Shown here: positions 36,940 to 47,663 of the stretch, in pieces
Numbering within the stretch: the first letter of the stretch is position 1
Layout: each line of letters opens with the position of its first letter
From: Lutibacter sp. HS1-25
Lineage (GTDB): Bacteria > Bacteroidota > Bacteroidia > Flavobacteriales > Flavobacteriaceae
NCBI RefSeq assembly: GCF_004121075.1
Contig: NZ_RHLN01000017.1
Span: 1-64,000 of the forward strand
DNA: 64,000 bases
Direction: 5' to 3'
Position numbers and translations under genes: made by a program
Notes under the pieces: model-generated
The model's database searches: none
The model's input: the letters and a program-made list of their open reading frames with translations, nothing else
What the model was told of the DNA's origin: nothing

Positions 36940-37941
36940 TTGAAAATTCAAGAAAACATATCTTTAAAACCTTTTAATACATTTGGCATTGATGTATATG
37001 CCAAACGTTTTGTTACCATAAATTCTTTAAACGATTTAAAAAGTATTACTTCAAAAGAAAAAAATATTTTTTTGATGAGCGGAGGAAGTAACATGCTGCT
37101 TACCAAAGATATAGAAAATTTGGTATTACAAATTAATTTAAAAGGAATTGTTGTTAATGACACTGATAATGATGTTGTTTATGTGACTGCTGAAGCTGGT
37201 GAAAATTGGCACGAATTTGTTATGTGGTGCATTTCACAAAATTATGGTGGTTTAGAAAATTTAGCACTTATACCTGGCAACGTAGGCACCTGTCCAATTC
37301 AAAATATTGGTGCTTATGGTGTTGAAATTAAAGATACTTTTCATCAATTAGAAGCTTTAGAAATTGAAACAGGTAAAATCAAAACATTTACCAATGAAGT
37401 ATGTGATTTTGGTTATAGAAATTCGGTTTTTAAAAACGAATTGAAAGGAAAATATATTATTGTAAATGTTACTTTTAAATTGACAAAAAGGAACCATAAT
37501 TTTAATATTTCTTACGGAGCTATTTCTAGTACTTTAAAAGACATTTCAAAACCTACTTTGCAAGAAATTGCCAATGCAGTTATTGCCATTAGACAAAGTA
37601 AATTACCAGATCCTAGAGAAATTGGTAATAGTGGTAGTTTTTTTAAAAATCCTGTTATTGATTTAGATTCTTTTCAAATTTTACAAAAAAAATACCCGGA
37701 AATACCACATTATATTGTTTCAGAAAATGAAATTAAAATACCTGCAGGCTGGTTAATTGAGCAATGCGGTTTTAAAGGTCAACGTTTTGGTGATGCGGGC
37801 GTGCATCAAAATCAAGCTTTGGTTTTGGTAAATTATGGCAATGCTAGCGGACAAGAAATTCTTGAACTTGCACAAAAAATTCAACAAAAAATACTTGAAA
37901 CTTACAATATTTTACTTGAAATTGAAGTGAATATCATTTAA
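36940..37941 (+). CDS. murB: UDP-N-acetylenolpyruvoylglucosamine reductase
   Basis: The 333-residue FAD enzyme reduces UDP-GlcNAc-enolpyruvate to UDP-MurNAc in peptidoglycan synthesis. The type I signature is present: NTFGIDVYAKRFV, GGSNMLLT, ALIPGNVGTCPIQNIGAYG, DFGYRNSVFK, and the proton-donor Ser in NSGSFFKNP (Ser233). GWLIEQCGFKGQRFGDAGVH is also conserved. The start is TTG 36940, directly after the aminotransferase stop, and the following residues match the family start. A terminator for the pair lies at 38029. Confidence 0.97.
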   Translation: MKIQENISLKPFNTFGIDVYAKRFVTINSLNDLKSITSKEKNIFLMSGGSNMLLTKDIENLVLQINLKGIVVNDTDNDVVYVTAEAGENWHEFVMWCISQNYGGLENLALIPGNVGTCPIQNIGAYGVEIKDTFHQLEALEIETGKIKTFTNEVCDFGYRNSVFKNELKGKYIIVNVTFKLTKRNHNFNISYGAISSTLKDISKPTLQEIANAVIAIRQSKLPDPREIGNSGSFFKNPVIDLDSFQILQKKYPEIPHYIVSENEIKIPAGWLIEQCGFKGQRFGDAGVHQNQALVLVNYGNASGQEILELAQKIQQKILETYNILLEIEVNII

Positions 37942-38028
37942 TAAAACAATTGTCTAAACCTTATGCTAAAACCACGGTCAGCAATCGGTTAATAAAAATT
38001 TCACTACTAAGACAAAACATTATTTACT

Positions 38029-38058
38029 AAAAAGCCTCTCCAAATGGAGAGGCTTTTT
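38029..38058. terminator. Bidirectional terminator between murB and the DEAD-box helicase
   Basis: A perfect 14-base-pair stem (AAAAAGCCTCTCCA with TGGAGAGGCTTTTT) with A and T runs on both sides, 4 bases from the helicase stop codon at 38063. It can end transcription of the two convergent genes. Confidence 0.9.
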
Positions 38059-38062
38059 AGTA

Positions 38063-39922
38063 TTATCCTTTTCTTCTTTGAGAAGGTTTTGTATTTCCAA
38101 AAGATTTGCTGTCGCTTCTTTTTCTTCCAAATCCACTGGCTGAGTCTCCACCTCCAGCAGTTTTACGATCTTTGCTTCTAGGTTTTCCTCCTCCGCTTCT
38201 AGAACGTCTTCCTCCTTCGCTATCGCTATTTTCACGTCTTCCGCTTCCACCACCATCTCTTCTTGATGATCCTCCGCCTCCGCGTCCTGAACGTTTCTTT
38301 TCAGTAACTTCAACATTTACATTTCTACCTTCAAAATCAACATCCCCTTTTTGAAAAGCTGAGATAGTTTCATCTTGATAATTTTTATCTAATTCAAAAA
38401 ATGAAAAAGTGTCTAAAATTTCAATTTGACCAATTTCAATATTTTTTGCAATACGTTGATCGTTAATTAAACCAATTAAACGAGCAGGATTTAATTTATC
38501 TTTTCTACCAATATTGATAAAGAAACGAGTCATATTTTCATCATCACGACGTTTTCCTCTCGTATCAGAACCTCTATCTGAGCCTCTCATTTGTTCACTA
38601 TCGTTTAAATCTGGTGCATTTTCGTAGTATGAAAGGAAAGTGTTAAATTCAATAGAAACAAATCTTTTAATCAATTCTTCTCTATCTAAGCCTTCTAGTT
38701 TTTCATAAATTGATGGTAAAAAGTCATTGATTTCAGTATCATTAACTTTAATATCATGAACTTTATCAATCAATTTCAACAATTGGTTTTGGCAAATTTC
38801 TTTACCTGTTGGTACTTGTGTACTTACAAATTGTTTACCAATAATTCTTTCAATTGGACGAAGTTTACCTTTTTCTCTTCCTGTAACAATTGCAATAGAA
38901 ATACCTTCTTTACCAGCACGACCAGTTCTACCACTTCTATGAGTATAAGATTCTATTTGGTCTGGTAATTTATGGTTAATTACGTGTGTTAAATCATTTA
39001 CATCTAATCCACGAGCAGCAACATCTGTTGCAACTAATAATTGTAAAGTTTTATTACGGAATTTTTCCATTACACTATCACGTTGAGCTTGAGATAAATC
39101 TCCGTGAAGCGCATCTGCATTGTAACCGTCTTTTATCAATTTATCGGCTACTTCTTGTGTTTCTCTACGAGTTCTACAAAAAATAATACTATAAATATCT
39201 GGATTTACATCGGCAATTCTTTTTAAAGCTGCATATCTGTTTCTTTCTGAAACAACATAATACTGGTGAGAAACCTGATCTGAACCTTTATTTTTTTGTC
39301 CTGAAGAAATTTCAACAGGTTTGTTCATATAATTACGCGCAATGCTTTCTACTTCTTGAGGAAAAGTTGCTGAAAACAACAATGTTTGCTTATCTTCTGG
39401 CGTAACTTCTAAAATTTTATCTAGCTCATCTTTAAAACCCATATTCAACATTTCATCGGCTTCATCTAAAACCAACCATTGAATTTTTTCAAGTTTTAAT
39501 TGTTTTCTGTTAATTAAATCAACTGTTCTTCCTGGTGTACCAACAACAATTTGTACCCCTTTTTTTAATTTTCTAATTTGCTCTTCAATGCTTGCTCCTC
39601 CGTATACGGCCTCACATTTTACACCTTTAAGGTATTTAGAAAAATCGTTGATATTAGTTGCAATTTGCAAAGCCAACTCACGTGTTGGAGATAAAATAAC
39701 AGCCTGTGTATCACTACTATTTGCATCAATTTGCTCTAAAATAGGCAAACTAAATGCTGCTGTTTTTCCTGTTCCTGTTTGCGCAAATGCTTTTAAATCT
39801 TGTTTTGAAGCAATTACTTGTGGAATTGATTTTAATTGAATTTCGGTAGGGTTTTCATACCCCAAATCTGTAAGAGCTTTAATGATATTTTCATTAAGCC
39901 CTAGGTCTTTAAATGTTGACAT
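38063..39922 (-). CDS. DEAD-box RNA helicase with DbpA-type RNA-binding domain and Gly/Arg-rich tail
   Basis: The 619-residue RNA helicase has the Q motif (TFKDLGLNENIIKAL), AQTGTGKTAAFSLP (motif I), LDEADEMLNMGF (DEAD), SATFP, and HRSGRTGRAGKEG (motif VI). After the RecA-like core it has a DbpA/CsdA-like RNA-binding domain (about 465-545: MTRFFINIGRKDKLNPARLI). A low-complexity tail (about 553-619) rich in Gly, Arg, Ser and Asp follows, with RGG-like repeats. It probably acts on ribosomal or structured RNA, perhaps in the cold. An extended promoter box lies 53 bases upstream and recurs before the second helicase gene. Confidence 0.96.
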   Translation of the reverse strand: MSTFKDLGLNENIIKALTDLGYENPTEIQLKSIPQVIASKQDLKAFAQTGTGKTAAFSLPILEQIDANSSDTQAVILSPTRELALQIATNINDFSKYLKGVKCEAVYGGASIEEQIRKLKKGVQIVVGTPGRTVDLINRKQLKLEKIQWLVLDEADEMLNMGFKDELDKILEVTPEDKQTLLFSATFPQEVESIARNYMNKPVEISSGQKNKGSDQVSHQYYVVSERNRYAALKRIADVNPDIYSIIFCRTRRETQEVADKLIKDGYNADALHGDLSQAQRDSVMEKFRNKTLQLLVATDVAARGLDVNDLTHVINHKLPDQIESYTHRSGRTGRAGKEGISIAIVTGREKGKLRPIERIIGKQFVSTQVPTGKEICQNQLLKLIDKVHDIKVNDTEINDFLPSIYEKLEGLDREELIKRFVSIEFNTFLSYYENAPDLNDSEQMRGSDRGSDTRGKRRDDENMTRFFINIGRKDKLNPARLIGLINDQRIAKNIEIGQIEILDTFSFFELDKNYQDETISAFQKGDVDFEGRNVNVEVTEKKRSGRGGGGSSRRDGGGSGRRENSDSEGGRRSRSGGGKPRSKDRKTAGGGDSASGFGRKRSDSKSFGNTKPSQRRKG

Positions 39923-39975
39923 TATCTATAAATTATTGATTTACAGACGCCCATCTATAAACCGGTTAAAAAACG

Positions 39976-39991
39976 TGCAAAGGTACGTTTA
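39976..39991 (-). promoter_or_regulatory. Extended promoter box of the DEAD-box gene (TAAACGTACCTTTGCA on the minus strand)
   Basis: The plus-strand sequence TGCAAAGGTACGTTTA reads on the minus strand as TAAACGTACCTTTGCA, containing TACCTTTG (TAnnTTTG). It differs at one base from the box at 60396 in front of the second helicase gene. Confidence 0.6.
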
Positions 39992-40014
39992 ATATCAATG
40001 CTAAAACTACAATA

Positions 40015-41409
40015 TTAATTTATTTGTAATTTATTTAACTCTTTTTCTAAATTTTTAGCATCTAAATAAGTAAAACCATTCATTACCAAGCCATTACTAT
40101 TGGTAATAATTAATCTTGGATAGCGACTTGTTAAAAAATTATTGGCATAACTTGTTGCTAAAAGCTTAAATTGTTGGCTTGAATCCAACTTTTTCAACTT
40201 ATAATCTGTCTTAATATCAATATATGCAGGTTGCATTTGTACACCAATAAAATGTACTTTTGGGTATTTTTTTTGCAAAAACTGAACACGACTTACCAAA
40301 TATTCAGAAGACATATATTCTGTAGACCAAAAGTAAATTACTGTTTTTTTATTTTTTATGATGTTGTTAATATTTTTAACACTATCATTATTATAAGAAA
40401 CAACTTCAAAATCTGGTAATAGCTTGTTGTTTTCAACATATTTACTATCACTAACAAGATTTTGAACCTGATCTATATATTCTTGATTTGAACAGTTTTT
40501 CAAAAAAATTTCAATTTTAGTAGTATCAATTGCGCAAGTAGTTTTACTTTTTAAAAAATCGTTTACTACAATTCTTTTTAATAAGGTATTTTTAATTTCT
40601 TCCGAAGAAACATTTTTAACAATCGCATTTAAAACATTTGTTGTAATATCATTTTTTGTAGAATCCTTTTCCTTTTCAACATAACTTTGATTGTATAAAA
40701 AATTCACCACATAATTTTGGTACGGATAAAAAAACAACAAATGATCGTTATTTAAATCAATACTTTTTCTATAATCATAAAATTGCTCAGAAAGTACTGG
40801 AAAAGACGCTAAGCGATAAGCTTTTTTATAATAATAAGGATAAATTTCTTTTAAACGATATAAGGGATAATTGATAGCAACATTTGTTAAATGTTGAAAT
40901 CCTTCTGAAATTTCAATCTCATTAATTTTAAAATTCTCATAAATCGTTTCCTTAACATTTTTTAAAGAATCTATTTTATGTTGAAATTGGTTCTCATCTA
41001 ATTTAAAATAAGAAAATATTTCCTTTTCTTCTTCTTCATTTTGCAAAAATAAATTCAACAAAAACTCATTTTTAGCACTTCCTACGCCACTATATACAAT
41101 AGATTCATCAAAATCCCAAGAATTTAACCTCACCAATAGACTATCAGCTGGTTCTAAATAAATATATTGAAATTCTAATCCGTGTTTAAAAGTGTACAAA
41201 CCTTCGTCTAAGTTTTCATATTTAGTCAAAAAACGATTGCTTTTATCTAAAATTAAGGTGTCTAATATTTGTTCATCTTTTAAAAACAATACAAAATTAG
41301 TTCTCGGATTTACAATTTGTCCACCAAAATAAACAGATGAATCTGATACTGAATTCTGATTACAACTAAAAACAAAAAAAGCCAATATTAAAACAATTAA
41401 ATATCTCAT
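40015..41409 (-). CDS. TlpA-like lipoprotein without the CxxC redox motif
   Basis: The protein has 464 residues from ATG 41409 (MRYLIVLILAFFVFSC); a possible ATG at 41436 adds nine residues. The lipobox FFVFSC is followed by a DUF4369-like sandwich and a long helical region. A C-terminal thioredoxin fold (about 330-464) has VIYFWSTEYMSSEY, VHFIGVQ and LIITNSNG. The expected WCxxC is replaced: the two positions are Tyr and Ser (EYMSS), so it cannot do dithiol-disulfide exchange. It may be a chaperone or binding version of TlpA. Predicted periplasmic. Stands alone between the helicase and ABC-F genes. Confidence 0.87.
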   Translation of the reverse strand: MRYLIVLILAFFVFSCNQNSVSDSSVYFGGQIVNPRTNFVLFLKDEQILDTLILDKSNRFLTKYENLDEGLYTFKHGLEFQYIYLEPADSLLVRLNSWDFDESIVYSGVGSAKNEFLLNLFLQNEEEEKEIFSYFKLDENQFQHKIDSLKNVKETIYENFKINEIEISEGFQHLTNVAINYPLYRLKEIYPYYYKKAYRLASFPVLSEQFYDYRKSIDLNNDHLLFFYPYQNYVVNFLYNQSYVEKEKDSTKNDITTNVLNAIVKNVSSEEIKNTLLKRIVVNDFLKSKTTCAIDTTKIEIFLKNCSNQEYIDQVQNLVSDSKYVENNKLLPDFEVVSYNNDSVKNINNIIKNKKTVIYFWSTEYMSSEYLVSRVQFLQKKYPKVHFIGVQMQPAYIDIKTDYKLKKLDSSQQFKLLATSYANNFLTSRYPRLIITNSNGLVMNGFTYLDAKNLEKELNKLQIN

Positions 41410-41532
41410 TAAAAATGGGTTATAGTAAAAGTACATTGTTGTACATCACTGTCTTTTCATTAAGATGTTAAATATAAATTAGGGTTGCAGGATATTAAAG
41501 AAATTAACTTGAATTTAACAGTTCTTTAGTGA

Positions 41533-43203
<1,671 letters not shown>

Positions 43204-43245
43204 ATATAGTATCTAAATAATGCTAGAAATAGCATTTCTAATTAA

Positions 43246-43294
43246 AAAAGGAGCTTATTAAAGTATTAATTACTTTGGTAAGCTCCTTTAATTT
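43246..43294 (+). terminator. Intrinsic terminator of the ABC-F gene
   Basis: A long stem (AAAGGAGCTTATTAAAGTA with TACTTTGGTAAGCTCCTTT, two G-U pairs) followed by TAATTTTT. A small TGCTA-GAAA-TAGCA hairpin lies 12 bases upstream (43221-43234), its loop a GNRA tetraloop. Confidence 0.85.
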
Positions 43295-43347
43295 TTACTG
43301 TTTTTTAAAAACCTTCAATAAAAAAATTACTTAAATTATAAACAAAA

Positions 43348-43371
43348 AAAATCTCGCCGAAACGAGATTTT
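43348..43371 (-). terminator. Intrinsic terminator of rny
   Basis: AAAATCTCG (43348-43356) pairs with CGAGATTTT (43363-43371). On the minus strand the stem is followed by a run of T. It lies 30 bases after the rny stop. Confidence 0.8.
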
Positions 43372-43400
43372 ATAAAACATTTATGATTTTAAACAGACGT

Positions 43401-44969
43401 CTATTTTGCAATATTAACAGCCCTTGTTTCTCTAATTACAGTAATTCTAACCTGACCTGGGTAAGTCATATCATTTTGAATTTTTTGAGAAATACTAAAT
43501 GATAATTCAGATGCTTTTGCATCACTTACTTTTTCACTTTCAACAATTACACGCAATTCTCTACCTGCTTGTATAGCATATGCTTTTTGAACTCCTGAAA
43601 AACCAAAAGCAATATCTTCTAAATCTTTTAAACGTTGAATGTACGAATCTAAAACTTGACGACGAGCACCTGGCCTAGCACCTGATATAGCATCACAAAC
43701 CTGTACAATTGGCGCAATCATAGTTTTCATCTCAATCTCATCGTGATGTGCTCCAATAGCGTTACAAATTTCTGGATTTTCATTGTATTTTTCAGCCCAC
43801 TCCATACCTAACAATGCGTGTGGTAAATCACTTTCTGTTTCTGGTACTTTACCAATATCATGAAGTAAACCTGCTCTTTTAGCTAATTTTGCATTTAAGC
43901 CTAATTCTGCAGCCATAATACCACAAAGGTTAGCTACTTCGCGTGAATGTTGTAATAAATTTTGACCGTAAGAAGAACGGTATTTCATTCTACCAATAGT
44001 TTTTATCAATTCTGGATGCAAACCATGAATTCCTAAATCTATCACAGTACGCTTACCAACTTCAATAATTTCTTGTTGCAGTTGTTTTTCAGTTTTTTTA
44101 ACAACCTCTTCTATACGAGCAGGATGTATACGTCCGTCTGTAACTAATTTATGTAAGGCCAAACGAGCAATTTCTCTACGAACAGGATCAAAACAAGATA
44201 AAATAATTGCTTCAGGCGTGTCATCTACAATAATCTCAACACCAGTAGCAGATTCTAAAGCACGAATATTTCTTCCTTCTCTACCAATAATTCTACCCTT
44301 AACATCATCAGATTCAATATTGAATACAGATACACAGTTTTCAACAGTTTGCTCTACACCAACACGTTGAATGGTATTTAAAATAACTTTTCGAGCTTCT
44401 TGTTGTGCTGTTAATTTAGATTCTTCAATAGTATCTTGTATAAATACCATTGCATCAGATTTAGCTTGCTCTTTTAAAGATTCTACCAATTGTTTTTTAG
44501 CTTCTTCGGCAGATAACCCTGATATAACTTCAAGATTTTCTACTTGCTTTTTATGCAATTTTTCAACCTCTTCGGTTTTTCTTTCTAAATAATCAGTTCG
44601 CTTTGAATAATCATCCATTTTTGACTCGATCTGATCATTCAATTTTTTGTTTTTATCTAATTCTTGAGAAACTTGAGACTCTTTATCTCTAATGCGTTTT
44701 TCAGCTTCAGCAATCTTTTTTTCACGAGCAATAACAACTTTTTCGTGTTCAGATTTTAGTTCGATAAATTTTTCTTTTGCTTGTAAAATCTTATCTTGTT
44801 TAAGACCATCAGCTTCAATTTTAGCCTCTTTCAATATTGTTGAAGCTTCTTTTCTAGTGTTTCTAATAATTTTAGTTGCTTTGTTTTTTTCAACAACTTT
44901 TGCAATAACATATCCTATTGCCAGGCCTATTGCAATACCAACTAGTATTGGCATCATATATTCTACCAT
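43401..44969 (-). CDS. rny: Ribonuclease Y
   Basis: The 522-residue endoribonuclease has an N-terminal transmembrane helix (about 5-25), a long coiled coil (about 30-190), a KH domain with [18 protein letters not shown], and an HD domain with LLHDIGKV plus IGAHHDE. RNase Y initiates mRNA decay at the membrane in bacteria lacking a typical RNase E. It lies downstream of the 6S RNA candidate and zapA on the same strand, separated from zapA by 207 bases. Confidence 0.97.
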   Translation of the reverse strand: MVEYMMPILVGIAIGLAIGYVIAKVVEKNKATKIIRNTRKEASTILKEAKIEADGLKQDKILQAKEKFIELKSEHEKVVIAREKKIAEAEKRIRDKESQVSQELDKNKKLNDQIESKMDDYSKRTDYLERKTEEVEKLHKKQVENLEVISGLSAEEAKKQLVESLKEQAKSDAMVFIQDTIEESKLTAQQEARKVILNTIQRVGVEQTVENCVSVFNIESDDVKGRIIGREGRNIRALESATGVEIIVDDTPEAIILSCFDPVRREIARLALHKLVTDGRIHPARIEEVVKKTEKQLQQEIIEVGKRTVIDLGIHGLHPELIKTIGRMKYRSSYGQNLLQHSREVANLCGIMAAELGLNAKLAKRAGLLHDIGKVPETESDLPHALLGMEWAEKYNENPEICNAIGAHHDEIEMKTMIAPIVQVCDAISGARPGARRQVLDSYIQRLKDLEDIAFGFSGVQKAYAIQAGRELRVIVESEKVSDAKASELSFSISQKIQNDMTYPGQVRITVIRETRAVNIAK

Positions 44970-44987
44970 AATTTACGTCTATATATA

Positions 44988-45152
44988 TAAAAAAAAAGCC
45001 TACATCAGAGAGGTTTTGTAAACTCCTTATAACATTTTTAGGAATAACTAATTGATCAAGGATCCGTTCAAGACGGCTTGCTTTAACAATTAAGACTCTT
45101 CCTTTATAAAGATATCTTGTTGAGTTTAACAAACAATTACTAATGTAGGCAG
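44988..45152 (-). ncRNA. ssrS: Probable 6S RNA between zapA and rny
   Basis: On the minus strand GCCTACAT (45150-45143) pairs with ATGTAGGC (45005-44998), closing a roughly 150-nucleotide irregular hairpin that is followed by a run of nine T (44989-44997). Internally AAACTC pairs with GAGTTT, CTTAATTG with CAATTAG, and CCGT with ACGG, leaving a large unpaired bubble in the middle. This is the 6S RNA layout (closed stem, central bubble, terminal loop). The place right after zapA is the same as ssrS in gammaproteobacteria, where it sits between zapA and ygfA. 6S RNA binds the RNA polymerase holoenzyme. No clear promoter box lies just upstream, so it could be processed from the zapA transcript. 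Confidence 0.7.
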
Positions 45153-45176
45153 TATTATTAATTAATTTAAAAGAAC

Positions 45177-45473
45177 TTATTTATTTAAGTGTTCATCTAT
45201 TAGATCACTTAATTTATTCAAATTTTTTGTTGCTTTATCGTTTTCTTGTTCTTTATTAATTGCATTTATTTCAATTAGCGATGCAAATTGTAAAGCACAC
45301 ATGGCTAAAACATCTTGTTTATCACTAACTGCATAATTCTTTTCAAATTTTGATACCAAATCATTGATTTGATTTGCTGCCTTTCTCATCCCTTCCTCTT
45401 CATTTACACTATTCACTTTGATAGGGTATGATCTTCCTGCAATAGTAACCTTTATTTTTAAAGAATCTGCCAT
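45177..45473 (-). CDS. zapA: Cell division protein ZapA
   Basis: The 98-residue protein has the ZapA N-terminal strand-helix pattern (KIKVTIAGRSYPIKVNSVNEEEGMRKAA) and a C-terminal coiled coil. ZapA cross-links FtsZ protofilaments at the division ring. It follows the ZapB-like coiled-coil gene by 10 bases and precedes the 6S RNA candidate and rny. Confidence 0.93.
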   Translation of the reverse strand: MADSLKIKVTIAGRSYPIKVNSVNEEEGMRKAANQINDLVSKFEKNYAVSDKQDVLAMCALQFASLIEINAINKEQENDKATKNLNKLSDLIDEHLNK

Positions 45474-45483
45474 TTTAAAGAAC

Positions 45484-45774
45484 TTATTCGCTTAATTGAT
45501 TAATACACGCATCAATTTCACGAATTAAAGCATTTATTTTGAGTTTTGTTTCTCTTGTATCTTCCTTACTGCCTTCAATAGTTTTAGCAATTTTTAATGC
45601 TTGATATTTTTTCTCAAGTTCATCAAATAATTGCGATTTTTTAATCATTGTATTTTCCAAAGCGGTTAATTTGCTATACAACAAATCATTTTCTTCCTTT
45701 AAAAAATTGTAATTTTCTAATAGTATTTTGAGTTTATTTTCAACTAAATTAACAGCTTCTGTAATGGTACTCAT
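45484..45774 (-). CDS. ZapB-like coiled-coil protein upstream of zapA
   Basis: The 96-residue protein is one long coiled coil with hydrophobic heptads (VENKLKILLENYNFLKEEND, LYSKLTALENTMIK, LFDELEKKYQALK). It has no other motif. Its place 10 bases upstream of zapA suggests a divisome role like ZapB, which binds ZapA, but the similarity is structural rather than sequence-based. Confidence 0.82.
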   Translation of the reverse strand: MSTITEAVNLVENKLKILLENYNFLKEENDLLYSKLTALENTMIKKSQLFDELEKKYQALKIAKTIEGSKEDTRETKLKINALIREIDACINQLSE

Positions 45775-45804
45775 AAATAACTAAAAAATATAAACTATTA
45801 TTTA

Positions 45805-45835
45805 CAAAGTTAGTATTCCGAAAGGAATATTACAA
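45805..45835 (-). promoter_or_regulatory. Promoter of the zapB-like/zapA transcript (TTG-N20-TAACTTTG on the minus strand)
   Basis: CAAAGTTA (45805-45812) and CAA (45833-45835) on the plus strand read TTG-N20-TAACTTTG on the minus strand, about 30 bases upstream of the ATG at 45774. Confidence 0.6.
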
Positions 45836-45941
45836 CTGTTTTCTTTCATTTTACAAAAAACTTCAATTTATGCTTATAAAAGCTTTGAGTTTGAGCGATT
45901 TTAAAAAATAATATTTACTACTTTAGCGAAAAACATTTTTT

Positions 45942-47654
45942 GTGAAGAACCGATTATTCCTTTTACTATTTTTTAATATTTTTTTGACCTTTTCACAAGG
46001 TACATTGTTCGTAAACAACTCATTTCCTACTGATTATTTTGGAAATCCTTTAGAAATTCCTTTAATTTTATCTGGTACTTTTGGCGAATTACGTCCTAAC
46101 CATTTTCATGCTGGGTTAGACATAAAAACGCAGCAAAAAGATGGTTTAAATGTTTTAGCATCGGCAAGTGGCTATGTTTCTCGCATAAAAATATCGCATT
46201 GGGGCTACGGAAAAGTAATTTACGTAACCCATCCAAATGGTTTTACTACTGTTTACGCCCATCTTCAAAAATTTAACAATAACATTGAAACCTATTTAAA
46301 AAAGCAACAATACAAAAAAGAAAGTTTTGAGATTGAACTTTTCCCTTCTGCCAATGAATTGCCAATTTCAAAAGGTGAAATAATTGCTTTAAGCGGAAGT
46401 ACTGGCGGATATGCAGGACCTCATTTACATTTTGAAATTAGAGATAGTAGAACAGAGGAAACTATAAATCCAATGCTTTTTGGTATTGAAATTGACGATA
46501 CCATAAAACCAAGTATCAATAGTTTGATGGGCTATTCTTTATCTGAAAACTCATATATCAACAATTCGAGCATTCCAACTCAAATTCCCTACAAAACTTT
46601 GGCTAATGGCGATTTATTAGCCAATAAAATTACAGCTTATGGCACTATTGGTTTTGGAATTAACTCTTTTGACCAACTAAACGGTGCGTATAATAAAAAT
46701 GGAGTCTATAGTTTAAAAATTTTGGTAAACGGAAATATTGTTCATGAATTTATTGCTGAAAAAACAGCTTTTGTTGAAGGAAAATATATCAATTTGTTAA
46801 TTGATTATGAACGCTATGTGAAAACCAGACAAACCATACAAAAATGTTATACAGAACCGGCAAATAAATTAAATATGTTCGCCGTATCTGTTAACAATGG
46901 TTTTATTAATATTGAAAATGGAAAAGATTACAATGTTGATATTATTGCAGCTGACTTTAAAGGTAATTCAAAAAAAATAACCATTCCTGTTCTTGGAAAA
47001 AAAATGAATTCAGTAATAACTTCACCTGTTGACTCTACAGCTTATAAAATTATTTCAACAGAATTTCACCAATTTAATAAAGATGGAATTACGGTTGCTT
47101 TTCCAAAAAACACGTTTTACAACGATTTTTATTTAGATTTTGAAGTTAATAAAAATGTAGTAAAGGTACACAACCCAACCATTCCATTAAACGGCAGATA
47201 TACACTTACTTTTGATGTTAGCAATTATACTGATTCTGAAAAAAAGACCTTATATATTGCTTCAATTAATAGTAAAGGAGGTTCTAGCTACGAATCGACA
47301 GTAAAAAAAGAAAATTCATTTTACACTTCAACAAAAAGTTTAGGTAAATTCACTTTAAAAAATGATTTGATTGCGCCTAGAGTTATACCGCATAATTTCA
47401 ACAACAATCAGTGGCTAACCAATTCTAAAACACTGCAAGTAAAAATTTCTGACCAAGGATCAGGAATAGATTCTTACAGAGGTGAAATTGATGGTGAGTG
47501 GATTTTAATGGAATACAGTGTTAAAACAGGTTTGCTAACCTATGATTTTAACGACAAAACTTTTAATGAAGCAAAACACGAACTTAAAGTAACTGTAACA
47601 GACAATGTTGGTAACACATCTACTTTAAACACTACTTTTTATAGAAAAAAATAA
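45942..47654 (+). CDS. M23-family peptidoglycan peptidase-like exported protein
   Basis: The 570-residue protein has a signal peptide (FLTFSQG), an M23/LytM domain (about 35-180) with the metal-binding NHFHAGLDI and GPHLHFEIRD (HxH) motifs and HPNGFTTVYAHL, and a long C-terminal region of beta-sandwich-like modules. Zinc-binding residues are intact, so it is likely an active endopeptidase of the cell wall. GTG start at 45942. It precedes a TonB-dependent receptor by 9 bases, so the two are probably one transcript. Confidence 0.92.
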   Translation: MKNRLFLLLFFNIFLTFSQGTLFVNNSFPTDYFGNPLEIPLILSGTFGELRPNHFHAGLDIKTQQKDGLNVLASASGYVSRIKISHWGYGKVIYVTHPNGFTTVYAHLQKFNNNIETYLKKQQYKKESFEIELFPSANELPISKGEIIALSGSTGGYAGPHLHFEIRDSRTEETINPMLFGIEIDDTIKPSINSLMGYSLSENSYINNSSIPTQIPYKTLANGDLLANKITAYGTIGFGINSFDQLNGAYNKNGVYSLKILVNGNIVHEFIAEKTAFVEGKYINLLIDYERYVKTRQTIQKCYTEPANKLNMFAVSVNNGFINIENGKDYNVDIIAADFKGNSKKITIPVLGKKMNSVITSPVDSTAYKIISTEFHQFNKDGITVAFPKNTFYNDFYLDFEVNKNVVKVHNPTIPLNGRYTLTFDVSNYTDSEKKTLYIASINSKGGSSYESTVKKENSFYTSTKSLGKFTLKNDLIAPRVIPHNFNNNQWLTNSKTLQVKISDQGSGIDSYRGEIDGEWILMEYSVKTGLLTYDFNDKTFNEAKHELKVTVTDNVGNTSTLNTTFYRKK

Positions 47655-47663
47655 TTACATATT

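Noticed and set aside
38020-38316. A 98-residue acidic ORF overlapping the end of the DEAD-box helicase
   Set aside because: It is the out-of-frame reading of the Gly/Ser/Arg-rich repetitive tail on the same strand; its Glu-rich composition comes from the repetitive DNA.
44890-45132. 80-residue ORF on the minus strand over the 6S candidate
   Set aside because: It lies across the RNA stem-loop region and into rny in another frame, with no ribosome-binding or homology support; the RNA explanation fits better.
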